From Ascidiaceihabitans sp. (lineage in GTDB: Bacteria; Pseudomonadota; Alphaproteobacteria; Rhodobacterales; Rhodobacteraceae), in NCBI GenBank assembly GCA_028248455.1, contig JAOKHV010000001.1, positions 62,001 through 126,000 of the forward strand: a stretch of DNA of 64,000 nucleotides, written 5' to 3'. The notes below the pieces were generated by a model that worked only from the letters and a program-made list of their open reading frames with translations, had not been told where the DNA came from and did not search any database. Both the position numbers and the translations under genes were made by a program. Positions within the stretch are counted from its first letter, which is position 1, and each line of letters starts with the position of its first letter. Positions 35,400 through 45,753 of the stretch are shown one piece after another.

Positions 35400-35854
35400 G
35401 TCTCGGCTTTCTTTTCCCAACTTCCATCTGCTTGTGACCAATACTGTGCCGTTGCACCACTATCCTTAAGTGTTTTCCATTGTTGTCGGGCGCGATCTAA
35501 AGCTTCAGGATCATTGCCGTCGAAAAGTACACAGACACGGTCCAACGCCGCAATTTCCTCCGCAGTGATATCAGCCCCATCCACGCACATTACACATTGC
35601 GGATTGTTTGCCGCGTCAACCAAAGTGGTTAGCAATATCGGCTGATCCGCGTCCCGTGCGCCGCCTGCCAAGCCATGAGGCAGAAAATCCGCCTCATGGC
35701 CCATCCAAAGCTTTTCATCCAACCAATGTAGTCGTCCCAAGTCAGTTCCACGCACCGCCACACGCCAGCCCGCACCGCGGGCCTTGCCTAAAAGCATGGA
35801 CAGGGTCACATCAACCGGATGGCGTGTAAGGTGATAGAAGAATGCAGCGCCCAT
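35396..35854 (-). CDS. holC: DNA polymerase III chi subunit
   Basis: This 152-residue replisome accessory protein opens AAFFYHLTRHPVDVTLSMLL. It has GWRVAVRGTDLGRLHWLDEKLW (canonical L-W) and the FLPHGL and PILLT strands of HolC. Chi links the clamp loader to single-stranded-DNA-binding protein. It overlaps the pepA stop by one base (TGATG), the standard pepA-holC arrangement, and would be translated by reinitiation. Confidence 0.93.
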   Translation of the reverse strand: MGAAFFYHLTRHPVDVTLSMLLGKARGAGWRVAVRGTDLGRLHWLDEKLWMGHEADFLPHGLAGGARDADQPILLTTLVDAANNPQCVMCVDGADITAEEIAALDRVCVLFDGNDPEALDRARQQWKTLKDSGATAQYWSQADGSWEKKAET

Positions 35855-37326
35855 CAGTCAGCTTCGAACATGTCCGCAACCAGACGGTTCAGCGCCATGA
35901 CACCCCACCCAGTTGCGCCAGTTGGTGCCAACGCAGTTTCTGACTTTACAGATGCAACGCCTGCAATGTCCAAATGGATCCAAGGGCAGTCATCTTTTAC
36001 AAAACGTTGCAGAAATTGTGCAGCTGTTACAGAACCCGCCGCACGACCACCAATATTTTTCATGTCAGCAATTCGCGATTTCAACAAATCATCATATGCT
36101 TGTCCCAATGGCATGCGCCATGCGCCTTCGTTCTCAGCTAAAGCCGCACGCAAAAAAGCACTACACAATGTATCATTGTTAGAGAAAACGCCTGCATTTT
36201 CATGACCAAGCCCAACTATTATTGCGCCAGTCAATGTCGCAAGGTCAATCATTGCTGCGGGCTTGAACCGTTCTTGCGCATACCACATAACGTCGCACAG
36301 AACCAAACGGCCCTCCGCGTCGGTATTGATAACCTCAACAGTGTCACCTTTCATCGAGGTCACAACGTCACCCGGACGCACTGCATTCCCAGACGGCATG
36401 TTTTCCACTAACCCAACCAAACCGACGACGTTCGCCTTTGCGCCTCGCAAGGCCAAAGTACGCATGGTGCCTGCAACGACCCCAGCGCCGCCCATGTCCA
36501 TGGTCATGTCTTCCATTCCACCAGCAGGTTTGATGCTGATACCACCCGTGTCAAAAACAACGCCTTTCCCGACAAGTGCCAAAGGTGCTTCGCCCTCAAC
36601 CCCACCATTCCACTCCATGACAACCACTTTGGAAGGACTATCGGAACCTTGACCGACGCATAGCAATGCTCCCATACCGAGAGTTGTAAGTTCATCTTCA
36701 TCCAAAACCTGCACTTTTAGACCGAGGTTTTTCATTTCAACCAAACGGTTGGCAAATTCAGTAGTCGTCAAAATATTCGCAGGTTCATTGACCAGATCAC
36801 GTGTCATAAACGCACCCTCAGCAACCGCCATCAAAGGCGCAGTCATCGCAATGACCTCTTCGGTCTTGCCACACATTACGGTGACAGCGCCCATAGGTGT
36901 TTCGCCAGCTGTTTTATGTTCAACGAAGTTATAATCGCGCATAGCCAAGCCAAACGCGATTTGTGCACTGTATTTTGCATTCCCCGTCGCCATCAACAGG
37001 TCAGCATCTCCACGTATTTTGGCAAGTGACGCACCAACTGCACGGGCTTGTTCTATTGTTGCACGGCGCGACAACCGAACGATGTCAACTGCATCCGCTG
37101 CCATTCCGACTGGTAGGTTCAAAGTAAACACCTGCCCCTGTTTCATCTTTTGGAAACGTTCGCTTTCTATAAAACGAGCAACCGCCCCTTTTGTCAGCCG
37201 ATTCACGCGACGCGCCGACACATCCATGCGCCCTTCGTCATCCAAAAAAACAGCAACACGTCCTAAGTGGTCTGCTATCAGATCGATTTCGACAGAGCGA
37301 TACGTGAATTGGGTTGGCTTGCGCAT
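35854..37326 (-). CDS. pepA: Leucyl aminopeptidase (M17)
   Basis: This 490-residue hexameric two-metal aminopeptidase has metal and catalytic residues Lys254, Asp259, Asp277, Asp336, Glu338 and Arg340, in GKGVVFDTGG, MTMDMGGAG and NTDAEGRLVLCDV. The N-terminal regulatory domain (about 1-165) is complete. It acts in cytosolic peptide turnover; some PepA proteins also bind DNA. It is divergent from lptF, with 167 bases shared. Confidence 0.96.
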   Translation of the reverse strand: MRKPTQFTYRSVEIDLIADHLGRVAVFLDDEGRMDVSARRVNRLTKGAVARFIESERFQKMKQGQVFTLNLPVGMAADAVDIVRLSRRATIEQARAVGASLAKIRGDADLLMATGNAKYSAQIAFGLAMRDYNFVEHKTAGETPMGAVTVMCGKTEEVIAMTAPLMAVAEGAFMTRDLVNEPANILTTTEFANRLVEMKNLGLKVQVLDEDELTTLGMGALLCVGQGSDSPSKVVVMEWNGGVEGEAPLALVGKGVVFDTGGISIKPAGGMEDMTMDMGGAGVVAGTMRTLALRGAKANVVGLVGLVENMPSGNAVRPGDVVTSMKGDTVEVINTDAEGRLVLCDVMWYAQERFKPAAMIDLATLTGAIIVGLGHENAGVFSNNDTLCSAFLRAALAENEGAWRMPLGQAYDDLLKSRIADMKNIGGRAAGSVTAAQFLQRFVKDDCPWIHLDIAGVASVKSETALAPTGATGWGVMALNRLVADMFEAD

Positions 37327-37493
37327 GATTTAGTCCTGATTTTGTAGTGTTTAAATTTTTTTTGAGTGGCTTGCCGCCTTGATTGCAATAGAGGTAGCGC
37401 GGATCATTAGAAAAAACCAGATAACAGTTTTACACAACTCTTACTTGGTTTAGTGTTATGAATACATTGCACACACATGACTTGGGGGAATGA

Positions 37494-38612
37494 GTGGTTA
37501 AATTCGACAGATATATGCTGTCGCAACTTCTGGTACTGTTTGGTTTTTTCTCATTGGTATTGGTCGCTGTTTTTTGGATCAACCGTGCGGTTGTTTTGTT
37601 CGACCGCTTGATCGGCGACGGACAAACTGCGCTTGTCTTCCTGGAACTTTCAGCTCTTGGCATGCCCAAGCTCATCTCAATGGTTCTTCCTTTGTCAACT
37701 TTTGCCGCAGCAGTCTACGTTACCAACCGGCTGAATAACGAAAGCGAATTGACGGTTGTTCAAGCAGCTGGTTGTAGCCCTTTCCGGCTTGCCCGACCGA
37801 TTTTTGTATTTGGGATGATATCTGCATTGATGATGTCGGTTTTGGCGAACGTATTAGTCCCAGCAGCTCAAGCACAATTAAGTGTGCGCGAGGCAGAGAT
37901 TACCCAAAACGTAACAGCGCGTCTGTTAACCGAGGGTGTTTTTTTACACCCAACTTCTGGTGTGACATTTTACACGCGTGTTATCGCACCAGATGGTGTC
38001 CTGCGCGATGTATTTTTGGCTGACCGTCGTACGCCAGAAGAACGTGTTTTGTATACTGCCAGCGAAGCCTACTTGGTGCGCAATGGTGCCGGAACAACCT
38101 TGATAATGGTTGACGGACTTGTCCAACGTCTAACGACAAAAGGACAGCGGCTATCGACAGCAAAATTTCAGGACTTTTCTCTAAATATTTCCTCGCTTGT
38201 GAACAAAAATAAGTCAGCAACGACTTCGATCAGCAGCATGAGTTCGATTGAACTTTTAGGCAATTGGAGCGCGATTACTGAACAAACCGGATCAGTGTCT
38301 GGGTCGATAGCTGAAGAATTACACTGGCGCTTCGCTAAATCACTGTTTTGCGTTGTTGCTGCTATGATAGGCTTTTCAGCGCTTTTACTCGGCTCTTTTT
38401 CGCGCTTCGGAGTATGGCGCCAAATTGTGATCGCATTTGGAATTCTCATTTCCCTAGACGGGTTGCACGGTGCAATTGTTGACATAGTATTGACTAATGC
38501 GGCCTTCTGGCCCGTTTTGTATATACCATTCGCAATCGGGTCTTGCTTGTGTGTGGCCATGCTTGGCCATGCCGCTAACCCATCTTGGTGGCGGACAGGA
38601 GCGCGCTTATGA
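37494..38612 (+). CDS. lptF: LPS export permease LptF
   Basis: This 372-residue inner-membrane half-permease of the LptB2FG transporter extracts lipopolysaccharide from the inner membrane. Six membrane helices flank a periplasmic jellyroll (about 105-270). The N-terminus KFDRYMLSQLLVLFGFFSLV and the coupling-helix region NNESELTVVQAAGCS are typical. The start is GTG at 37494 with GGGGGA seven bases before; an ATG five bases upstream is out of frame. The stop overlaps the lptG start (ATGA). Confidence 0.95.
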   Translation: MVKFDRYMLSQLLVLFGFFSLVLVAVFWINRAVVLFDRLIGDGQTALVFLELSALGMPKLISMVLPLSTFAAAVYVTNRLNNESELTVVQAAGCSPFRLARPIFVFGMISALMMSVLANVLVPAAQAQLSVREAEITQNVTARLLTEGVFLHPTSGVTFYTRVIAPDGVLRDVFLADRRTPEERVLYTASEAYLVRNGAGTTLIMVDGLVQRLTTKGQRLSTAKFQDFSLNISSLVNKNKSATTSISSMSSIELLGNWSAITEQTGSVSGSIAEELHWRFAKSLFCVVAAMIGFSALLLGSFSRFGVWRQIVIAFGILISLDGLHGAIVDIVLTNAAFWPVLYIPFAIGSCLCVAMLGHAANPSWWRTGARL

Positions 38613-39706
38613 TTTTGCATTTTTATTTTGCGCGCCGCTTTTTTGCAGCATTCTTTTTTTTGACAGTTGTCTCTTATGCTATTGTGGTACTTGTTGACCT
38701 TATTGAGCAGACTCGTAAATTCTCGCGTTTTAATGTTTCTTTGAGTGACCGATTGGGCCTTACATTCCTGAACGCGCCAGAAACGGTCAATCAGATTTTA
38801 CCTTTGATCACGATTCTTGCAACCGTCGTTATGTTTATAGGGCTGGCACGTACTTCAGAACTGGTTGTTACACGCGCAGCTGGCCGGTCCGCCATGCGTT
38901 CATTGGTTTCACCTATTACCGTTTCGTTGATAATTGGCAGTCTCGCAGTCGCAGTCCTAAACCCAATTGTCGCAGCGACTTCAAAACGTTATGCTGTGCT
39001 GTCAGAAAGCTACCGAAGCGATGGCTTATCAGCACTCTCCATCAGCGGCGAAGGGTTATGGTTGCGGCAAGGTGATACAAATGGCCAGACCGTAATACGA
39101 GCCTCTCGTTCCAATGCAGATGCTTCAGTTTTATATGATGTTACATTTATAGTCTATGCTCCAAATCTTGGTCCGATCCGGCGGATTGAAGCTGGGAGCG
39201 CCGCGTTGGGCAAAGGAGATTGGTTTTTGCGCGATGCAAAAGTCTGGCCATTGGTCGCAGGGCTAAATCCCGAAATAAATGCATCTGTACATGACATTCT
39301 GAAATTACCTTCAACACTCACCTTAGATAGTATCCGCGAAAGCTTGGGTAAGCCGTCTAGTGTGTCCATTTGGAATTTGCGCAACTACATAACTCAGCTT
39401 GAACAAGCCGGCTTTTCACCGCGCCGCCACAAAGTTTGGTTTCAGGCCGAAATGGCTCGACCCTTTTTCTTGATGGCAATGGTTCTTGTCGCCGCCGCTT
39501 TCACTATGCGCCATACCCGTTTTGGAGGAACGGGTACCGCGGTTCTGACTGCGGTCCTCTTAGGGTTTACGCTATATTTCATTCGAAGTTTCGCCCAAAT
39601 ATTGGGGGAAAATGGTCAAATTCCGATTCTTCTGGCCGCTTGGGCCCCTCCAGTTGCCGCTATCCTTTTTGCTCTAGGTATGCTTCTGCATGCAGAGGAC
39701 GGTTAG
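38609..39706 (+). CDS. lptG: LPS export permease LptG
   Basis: This 365-residue partner of LptF has six helices and a periplasmic beta-jellyroll. The coupling helix lies in RTSELVVTRAAGRSAMRS. The ATG at 38609 is used because it overlaps the lptF stop and has AGGAG at 38597-38601. The frame is open 8 codons further upstream, without a site. The stop TAG overlaps the GTG start of lptD by one base. Confidence 0.95.
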   Translation: MILHFYFARRFFAAFFFLTVVSYAIVVLVDLIEQTRKFSRFNVSLSDRLGLTFLNAPETVNQILPLITILATVVMFIGLARTSELVVTRAAGRSAMRSLVSPITVSLIIGSLAVAVLNPIVAATSKRYAVLSESYRSDGLSALSISGEGLWLRQGDTNGQTVIRASRSNADASVLYDVTFIVYAPNLGPIRRIEAGSAALGKGDWFLRDAKVWPLVAGLNPEINASVHDILKLPSTLTLDSIRESLGKPSSVSIWNLRNYITQLEQAGFSPRRHKVWFQAEMARPFFLMAMVLVAAAFTMRHTRFGGTGTAVLTAVLLGFTLYFIRSFAQILGENGQIPILLAAWAPPVAAILFALGMLLHAEDG

Positions 39707-41826
39707 TGTTTAGACAACTCATCATTTGCGCAATTTTGTGTTTTACACCTGCCCTGGTTCTTGCCCAATCGAATACGTTGCAGCCTGCAATCCTTGTGGC
39801 TGACAACGTAAGCATTGACCAAAATCGAGTGTTACAAGCCCAAGGCAACGTCGAAGTGTTCCAGGGTGATATACGACTTAAGGCTTCATCCGTTTCATAC
39901 GACCAAAAGTCGGGGGCGCTACAAATCATTGGTCCAATAACTATTCAAGACGGTGCCAATATTACGATCCTAGCGGATCAGGCTGAACTTAGTTCAAATT
40001 TACAAAACGGTTTGCTGATTGGGGCACGTACGGTCCTAAACCAACGACTTCAATTATCATCAGTTGGAATGAACCGTGTGGATGAACGATATACGCTACT
40101 CTACAAAACAGCGGTAACATCGTGTAACGTTTGCACTGAAGGACGTCCGCCTCTATGGCAAATTCGAGCAAAACGTGTTGTTCACGATCAAACTGAACAA
40201 CAACTTTATTTTGACGACGCACAATTTCGTGTTGGCAATATACCCGTATTTTATTTACCTCGCTTGAGGTTGCCCGATCCGACACTGAAACGTGCAACAG
40301 GATTTCTGATCCCTTCTTTTCGAGCAACTTCTCAATTGGGAACAGGTGTCAAAGTTCCATATTTCATCAAGCTGGGGAAACATCGTGATATTACCCTGTC
40401 CCCCTACTTGTCCTCAAAGACGCAGGCACTCGAGTTTAGATACAGGCAGGCCTTTGAAACGGGGAACATCTTATTTAATGGCGCGGCGACAAGTGATGAT
40501 CTTCGCGCCAACAAAACCCGAGGTTACATTTTTGGTGAGGGGCAATTCGAGTTTACCGGACAATACGTCTTGGATTTCGATATAGAAACAACGACTGATA
40601 ACGCATATTTGAAAGAATACCGTTACTCTGAAAAAGATCGGCTTGATAGTGAGATCGCTGTCAGCCGAACAAGTCGTGATAAGTACGTCCGTGTCCGTTT
40701 CATTAACTTCAGATCCTTGCGAGACAACGCGGATAACACGAAGGTCCCAACCAACGTCTTTGACGTAGATTTCGAACGTCGCATAATCCCAAAAATAATT
40801 GGCGGTGAAATCTCACTAGATGCTAACGCACATGCTCATTTTCGATCGTCAAAAGCAGATGTCGTTGGCCGTGATGTTCTGCGATTCAATCTGGATGTTT
40901 ATTGGGAAAAACTGTTGGCATTAAAAAATGGGCTATTTACAGAAACTAAACTTGGTTTTGCAGCTGACGCTTTTGGCACCGGCCAAGATAGTGAATTTCC
41001 TTTGAGCGAGACTGCTCTCATTCCGTACGGTTCAATTGCGTTGCGGTACCCATTGATCCGCAAAACGCAAAAGACTACTCAAATTTTCGAACCGCTCCTG
41101 CAGTTTGGTTGGGTTGGCCAGACTCACCCTAAAATTCCTGTTGAAGAAAGTACCCGCGTCGAATTCGACGAAGGCAATCTTTTGGCATTATCCAGATATC
41201 CAAGACCAGATCGTCGTGAACGCGGCCCCACAATTGCCATTGGCGCTAATTGGGGTCGCCATGATCCAAATGGATGGAGCACAACACTTACGGTCGGCCA
41301 AGTTCTAAGAAGTCAAAATGACAGTAGTTTCAGTGAAACATCTGGGCTAAGCAGCACAACATCTGACTTTATCGTGGCAGGTCAATTTCAAACCCATTCT
41401 GGACTACAATTAATTAGTCGAGGCCTGTTTAATGATCTACTTGATGTTGCCAAAGCTGAAATGAGGGGGTCTTGGCTCACAAAAAAGACATCGATTAGCG
41501 CAAGCCATCTTTGGTTGTCGGACGAAGATATGCAGATAAAGGCGTCAGAGCTAACCTTTGATGGAGCCTATCAGATTAACGGTTATTGGTCCGCAAGCAG
41601 CAATTGGCGCTACGATTTGGTTGAAGACCGCGCATCTAATGCGGGTCTTGGATTAATCTATCAAAATGAGTGTGTTTCGATTGGTCTGTCTGTTAACAGA
41701 AGCAATAGATCATCAACAAGTGTTGAGCCCTCAACCAATCTAGGGTTTAAAGTGTCACTACAGGGCTTCTCGGCCTCAAACGGAACACAAAGTTTCAAGC
41801 GATCATGCGGAAAGCAGATGAAATGA
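39706..41826 (+). CDS. lptD: LPS-assembly outer-membrane protein LptD
   Basis: This 706-residue outer-membrane barrel inserts LPS into the outer leaflet. The signal peptide covers residues 1-20 (FRQLIICAILCFTPALVLA). The N-terminal OstA/LptA-like domain spans about 25-125 (VLQAQGNVEVFQGD), with the large C-terminal barrel from about 190. Two Cys near 130 (CNVCTEG) and C-terminal Cys could form the disulfides LptD needs. The start is GTG at 39706, just after the lptG stop. The frame runs upstream to 39436 inside lptG but that part is a shadow. Confidence 0.94.
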   Translation: MFRQLIICAILCFTPALVLAQSNTLQPAILVADNVSIDQNRVLQAQGNVEVFQGDIRLKASSVSYDQKSGALQIIGPITIQDGANITILADQAELSSNLQNGLLIGARTVLNQRLQLSSVGMNRVDERYTLLYKTAVTSCNVCTEGRPPLWQIRAKRVVHDQTEQQLYFDDAQFRVGNIPVFYLPRLRLPDPTLKRATGFLIPSFRATSQLGTGVKVPYFIKLGKHRDITLSPYLSSKTQALEFRYRQAFETGNILFNGAATSDDLRANKTRGYIFGEGQFEFTGQYVLDFDIETTTDNAYLKEYRYSEKDRLDSEIAVSRTSRDKYVRVRFINFRSLRDNADNTKVPTNVFDVDFERRIIPKIIGGEISLDANAHAHFRSSKADVVGRDVLRFNLDVYWEKLLALKNGLFTETKLGFAADAFGTGQDSEFPLSETALIPYGSIALRYPLIRKTQKTTQIFEPLLQFGWVGQTHPKIPVEESTRVEFDEGNLLALSRYPRPDRRERGPTIAIGANWGRHDPNGWSTTLTVGQVLRSQNDSSFSETSGLSSTTSDFIVAGQFQTHSGLQLISRGLFNDLLDVAKAEMRGSWLTKKTSISASHLWLSDEDMQIKASELTFDGAYQINGYWSASSNWRYDLVEDRASNAGLGLIYQNECVSIGLSVNRSNRSSTSVEPSTNLGFKVSLQGFSASNGTQSFKRSCGKQMK

Positions 41827-41842
41827 CCGGTAAGGTAAGGCA

Positions 41843-43057
41843 ATGCTAAAAAGATTTGTGATAACGACAGCTACTTGCGCAGTACTGGCTATGCCTGCCG
41901 CAACACAGAATCTATTTGCTACGGTTGTTACCGTAGATGACGCTGTGATCACCGAATACGAAATCGGTCAGCGTGCACAATTATTGCAGGTACTGGGCGC
42001 ACCAAGCGCAGGCCGTGAGGGTACGATAGAAGCACTGATTGAAGATCGTCTTAAGAAGAAATCCACTAATTCTGTTGGATTGAATATAGATGCCGCTGAT
42101 TTAGCTGATGCGATGTCTGATTTTGCTGAGCGTGTAAATCTTTCAACGGAAGCGTTTGTTAAAGTATTGGCTGGTGAAGGTGTGTCCGAACAAACCTTTC
42201 GCGACTTCGTGGCCATCAATGTCCTCTGGCGCAACCTAATTCGCAGTCAATATGGTAATCGCGTACAGATTACTGAGGCAGATATCGACCGTGCATTGGG
42301 AACCTCTGGTGGAGCCAGCAGTATCCGAGTACTCCTATCTGAAATAATCATACCTGACCCAGCGCCAAAAGTTGTTCAAGCACAAGCCCAAGCCCAAGCG
42401 GAGCAGGCGTCCAAAGCAACTTCTGTTGCAGAGTTTTCATCTTTTGCGCGCCGCTTCTCTGCAACAGCAACGCGTGATCGTGGTGGACGTCTAGATTGGT
42501 TACCACTCGCAAAATTACCATCACAGTTACGCACGATAATCTTATCATTGGCACCGGGTGAGGTCACCTCACCTATCCCACTTCAAGGCTCCATCGCCCT
42601 ATTTCAACTTCGAGACATCCAAGAGACAGATGCGCCAGCTGTCGAATATTCTGCAATCGAATACGCTGCTTATTACATGGCGGGCGGCCGATCAGATAAA
42701 ACTTTAGCGGCCGCAGAAAAACTTAAATTGCAAATTGACGTTTGTGATGACCTGTATGGTGTTGCCAAAGGCGAGCCAGCCGAGGCGCTTGATCGTGGGA
42801 CACTAGCACCAAAAGATATACCTCAAGATATCGCGATCGAATTGGCAAAGTTAGACCCAGGCGAAGTTTCAACAAACCTCACACGCGCGGATGGAACATC
42901 TTTGGTATTTTTGATGATGTGCGGACGGACTGATGCACTAAATGAAGACATCGGTCGTGATTCTGTATCAACTAATTTACGCCAACAACGCCTTAGTGGT
43001 TATGCTGATAGCTTGATTGGTGAACTGCGTGCAAGTGCACGCATCGTTCGCAAATGA
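41843..43057 (+). CDS. surA: Periplasmic chaperone / peptidyl-prolyl isomerase SurA
   Basis: This 404-residue periplasmic chaperone serves outer-membrane proteins. It has a short signal peptide (about 1-21), a SurA N-terminal helical domain (ITEYEIGQRAQLLQVLGAP) and one parvulin domain (about 150-260). In the parvulin domain, FARRFSATATRDRGGRLDWLPL stands for the usual A---S-D--S---GG-LGW. A degenerate second parvulin-like region follows. It lies 16 bases after lptD, its classic client. It overlaps pdxA by 4 bases. Confidence 0.92.
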   Translation: MLKRFVITTATCAVLAMPAATQNLFATVVTVDDAVITEYEIGQRAQLLQVLGAPSAGREGTIEALIEDRLKKKSTNSVGLNIDAADLADAMSDFAERVNLSTEAFVKVLAGEGVSEQTFRDFVAINVLWRNLIRSQYGNRVQITEADIDRALGTSGGASSIRVLLSEIIIPDPAPKVVQAQAQAQAEQASKATSVAEFSSFARRFSATATRDRGGRLDWLPLAKLPSQLRTIILSLAPGEVTSPIPLQGSIALFQLRDIQETDAPAVEYSAIEYAAYYMAGGRSDKTLAAAEKLKLQIDVCDDLYGVAKGEPAEALDRGTLAPKDIPQDIAIELAKLDPGEVSTNLTRADGTSLVFLMMCGRTDALNEDIGRDSVSTNLRQQRLSGYADSLIGELRASARIVRK

Positions 43058-44028
43058 TCAAACCCATCGTGGTGAGTTGCGGCGAACCAGCAGGTGTTGG
43101 TCCTGAGGTGGCTGCTAAAGCATATGCCTCACTCTCTGGTGAAATCCCGTTGGCCTATATGGGTGACCCTCGCCATTTACCCATCGGGACGCCTTTGTCC
43201 ATGATCGATGACATTAGCGAAGTTAGACAGGCGATGAAACATGGCCTGCCTATTCTACACCATAACTTCGCCGGCAACAGCGTGACAGGGCAGCCAGATC
43301 CTTTAGACGCACAAGGTGTAATCGATGTTATAGCACGCTGTGTTAATTTGGTGACCTCTGGCACCGCTTCAGGTATATGCACCGCACCCATTAATAAAAA
43401 AGCGCTGAAAGATGGGGCACAATTTGCCTACCCAGGCCACACAGAATACTTACAAGCATTAGCAAATTCAGGACAGGCAGTCATGATGCTGGCCAGTGAT
43501 GAGTTACGCGTTGTCCCAACGACAATTCATATCCCGTTAAAAGACGTGCCTCACCAGTTAACTCCACAGCTTTTGCGCGAAACAATTACCATTACAGATG
43601 CCGATTTAAAAACACGGTTCGGGATCGATGCACCACGTATTGCAGTTGCAGGTTTGAACCCGCACGCAGGTGAAGGTGGTGCGATGGGCGCAGAAGAACT
43701 TGATTGGATTGCTGATCTGTTGAAAGATATGCGCGGCGAAGGTTTCAATCTCGCAGGCCCCCTACCCGCAGACACAATGTTTCATGCGGCTTCACGTGCA
43801 CGTTATGACGTTGCTGTATGCATGTATCATGATCAAGCGTTGATCCCAATCAAGACACTCGATTTTGACCGCGGCGTTAATGTAACACTTGGATTGCCGT
43901 TCATTCGCACTTCACCTGACCACGGTACCGCATTCGATATTGCTGGGAAGGGGATTGCTAATCCCACGAGTATGATCGAAGCACTTAAATTGGCCTACCA
44001 CTTAGCCCAAAAGCAGGCAGCATTATGA
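43054..44028 (+). CDS. pdxA: 4-hydroxythreonine-4-phosphate dehydrogenase
   Basis: This 324-residue NAD- and metal-dependent enzyme of DXP-dependent vitamin B6 synthesis has [18 protein letters not shown] at the N-terminus and TAPINKKAL. The metal-site histidines are in [14 protein letters not shown] and [11 protein letters not shown], and [15 protein letters not shown] is near the end. Start and stop both overlap neighbours by 4 bases (surA, rsmA), giving tight translational coupling. Confidence 0.97.
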   Translation: MIKPIVVSCGEPAGVGPEVAAKAYASLSGEIPLAYMGDPRHLPIGTPLSMIDDISEVRQAMKHGLPILHHNFAGNSVTGQPDPLDAQGVIDVIARCVNLVTSGTASGICTAPINKKALKDGAQFAYPGHTEYLQALANSGQAVMMLASDELRVVPTTIHIPLKDVPHQLTPQLLRETITITDADLKTRFGIDAPRIAVAGLNPHAGEGGAMGAEELDWIADLLKDMRGEGFNLAGPLPADTMFHAASRARYDVAVCMYHDQALIPIKTLDFDRGVNVTLGLPFIRTSPDHGTAFDIAGKGIANPTSMIEALKLAYHLAQKQAAL

Positions 44029-44867
44029 GCGCGATAGACGACCTTCCACCATTGCGTGATGTGATTGAAACTCACGGATTAAATGCGCGCAAATCCCTAG
44101 GACAAAATTTCCTTCTGGATTTGAACCTGACCTCAAAAATTGCCCGCCAGGCTGGCGATGTAACAGAATGCGATGTGCTCGAAATTGGGCCTGGACCTGG
44201 TGGTCTGACGCGTGGATTGCTGTCACAAGGTGCGCGTCGCGTCTTAGCTATTGAAAAGGATGCGCGTTGTTTGCCTGCGTTGGCTGAAATTTCCGATGCT
44301 TATCCAGATCGTTTACAAGTAATCGAGGGCGATGCGCTTGAAATTGATCCGCTAGAATATCTCACACCACCGATCCGTGTGGCAGCCAACCTACCATATA
44401 ATGTCGGCACCGAGTTATTGGTACGATGGTTAACACCAAAAGAATGGCCTCCATACTGGAAAAGCCTAACATTGATGTTTCAGCTTGAAGTTGCCCACCG
44501 AATCACTGCCGCCCCCGGGTCTAAGGCCTATGGGCGCCTTGCTATTTTAGCGCAGTGGCGTGCAGATGCTCATATAGTTATACAGCTACCACCAAGTGCG
44601 TTTACACCACCCCCTAAGGTTTCAAGCGCGGTAGTGCACCTGACAGCACTGCCAGAGCCCCGCTTTCCAGCTGATGCAAAGGTATTGTCACGTGTTGTGG
44701 CTGCGGCATTTGGCCAAAGACGGAAAATGCTGCGCGCATCGCTTAAGGGCGTTGCACCTGATATCGAAGACCGTTTGATCGCTGCTGGTATCAAACCTAC
44801 TGAACGTGCGGAACAAGTGCCACTTGAAGAGTTCTGCGCGTTAGCTCGAGCCGTTGCACAAAAATAA
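44025..44867 (+). CDS. rsmA: 16S rRNA (adenine-1518/1519-N6) dimethyltransferase
   Basis: This 280-residue KsgA-family SAM enzyme dimethylates the two adenosines in helix 45 during 30S maturation. It has [13 protein letters not shown], the SAM motif [11 protein letters not shown] (52-62) and the catalytic [27 protein letters not shown] is near the C-terminus. It is last gene of the lptFGD-surA-pdxA-rsmA operon, followed at once by a terminator hairpin. Confidence 0.97.
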   Translation: MSAIDDLPPLRDVIETHGLNARKSLGQNFLLDLNLTSKIARQAGDVTECDVLEIGPGPGGLTRGLLSQGARRVLAIEKDARCLPALAEISDAYPDRLQVIEGDALEIDPLEYLTPPIRVAANLPYNVGTELLVRWLTPKEWPPYWKSLTLMFQLEVAHRITAAPGSKAYGRLAILAQWRADAHIVIQLPPSAFTPPPKVSSAVVHLTALPEPRFPADAKVLSRVVAAAFGQRRKMLRASLKGVAPDIEDRLIAAGIKPTERAEQVPLEEFCALARAVAQK

Positions 44868-44892
44868 ACGCGGCCCCGTTTGGAACCGCGTT
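44867..44892. terminator. Bidirectional terminator after rsmA
   Basis: AACGCGG and CCGCGTT pair around a 12-base loop with inner CC/GG pairs. T-rich sequence follows on the plus strand (CTAATTTCTTTT) and TATTTTTG on the minus strand. It serves the convergent rsmA and DUF4167 genes. Confidence 0.8.
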
Positions 44893-44921
44893 CTAATTTC
44901 TTTTGCGTTGTTAAAAACAGA

Positions 44922-45530
44922 TCACTCTGCGGCGTCAGATGTCTCTGATGCAGGCACCGTCGCCTCTGCGGCTGGTGCCTGATCAGCTGTTTCTTCAACT
45001 GGTTTCGGACGCGGTTTGCGACGTTGGCGCGTTTTTGGCTTTAGTTGAGTTTCTGGTGTCTCAACCAAACCACTTTCAACACTTACTTCCATCACATCGG
45101 GTTGTTGTGCCGCTGCAGGATCTGCAGGCACCTCTGTTTGTTCGACAGGCTTTGGCTGCGACGCTGCTTGCTGTTCTTGGCGGGCAAGACGTTCTTCGCG
45201 TTCACGATCACGTTCAATTTGACGCTCGCGGTTCTGGCGTTCTTGCTCCTCGCGGCGCATTTCCATCTCTCGGGTAGCTTCACTCAACATACGCATATAA
45301 TGCTCAGCGTGCTGCTGGAAGGTTTCCGTTGCAACGCGGTCATTCGACAGCTGTGCGTCGCGAGCAAGTTGATTGTACTTGTCGATGATCTGTTGCGGCG
45401 TACCGCGTACCTTGCCCTCTGGACCAGAGCTATCAAACACACGGTTTAAGACATTACCGCCGCTTGCGTTGTTGCTATTTGGACGGTTGCGGTTGTTCTT
45501 AGAACGCGAACGAGATCTTTGCGGTTTCAT
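44922..45530 (-). CDS. DUF4167 protein
   Basis: This 202-residue protein opens with a basic low-complexity head (MKPQRSRSRSKNNRNRPNSN). The conserved DUF4167 helix pair follows (VRGTPQQIIDKYNQLARDAQ, about 40-90), then a long charged Arg/Glu coiled region (MRREEQERQNRERQIERDRE). The tail is Pro/Ala/Glu-rich with a KTRQRRKPRPKP block. It is restricted to alphaproteobacteria; the basic, disordered ends suggest RNA or nucleoid binding. Function unknown. Confidence 0.9.
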   Translation of the reverse strand: MKPQRSRSRSKNNRNRPNSNNASGGNVLNRVFDSSGPEGKVRGTPQQIIDKYNQLARDAQLSNDRVATETFQQHAEHYMRMLSEATREMEMRREEQERQNRERQIERDREREERLARQEQQAASQPKPVEQTEVPADPAAAQQPDVMEVSVESGLVETPETQLKPKTRQRRKPRPKPVEETADQAPAAEATVPASETSDAAE

Positions 45531-45753
45531 GTATTCAAATCAGCCTTCGTGATTGACATATAGTCTGAAATTCGGCGGCGCTTCTTGCGTCAAATATAAC
45601 CGAACCAGCAAGTGATGGGCTTAATGTCGTCTGGGACATCCTTTGAAGGAATCTAACTCTACGACATGTCTGAATAACCATGCTGTTCCGTTTGGAGCAA
45701 GTAAAAAACAGCGAAGTTCAAAAAATACTCCAAATATGCCGTGATTTATCTAG

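Noticed and set aside
39436-39705. N-terminal extension of LptD (frame open to 39436)
   Set aside because: It lies inside lptG in another frame. The signal peptide starts at the GTG at 39706, and the extension has no ribosome site and unlikely composition.
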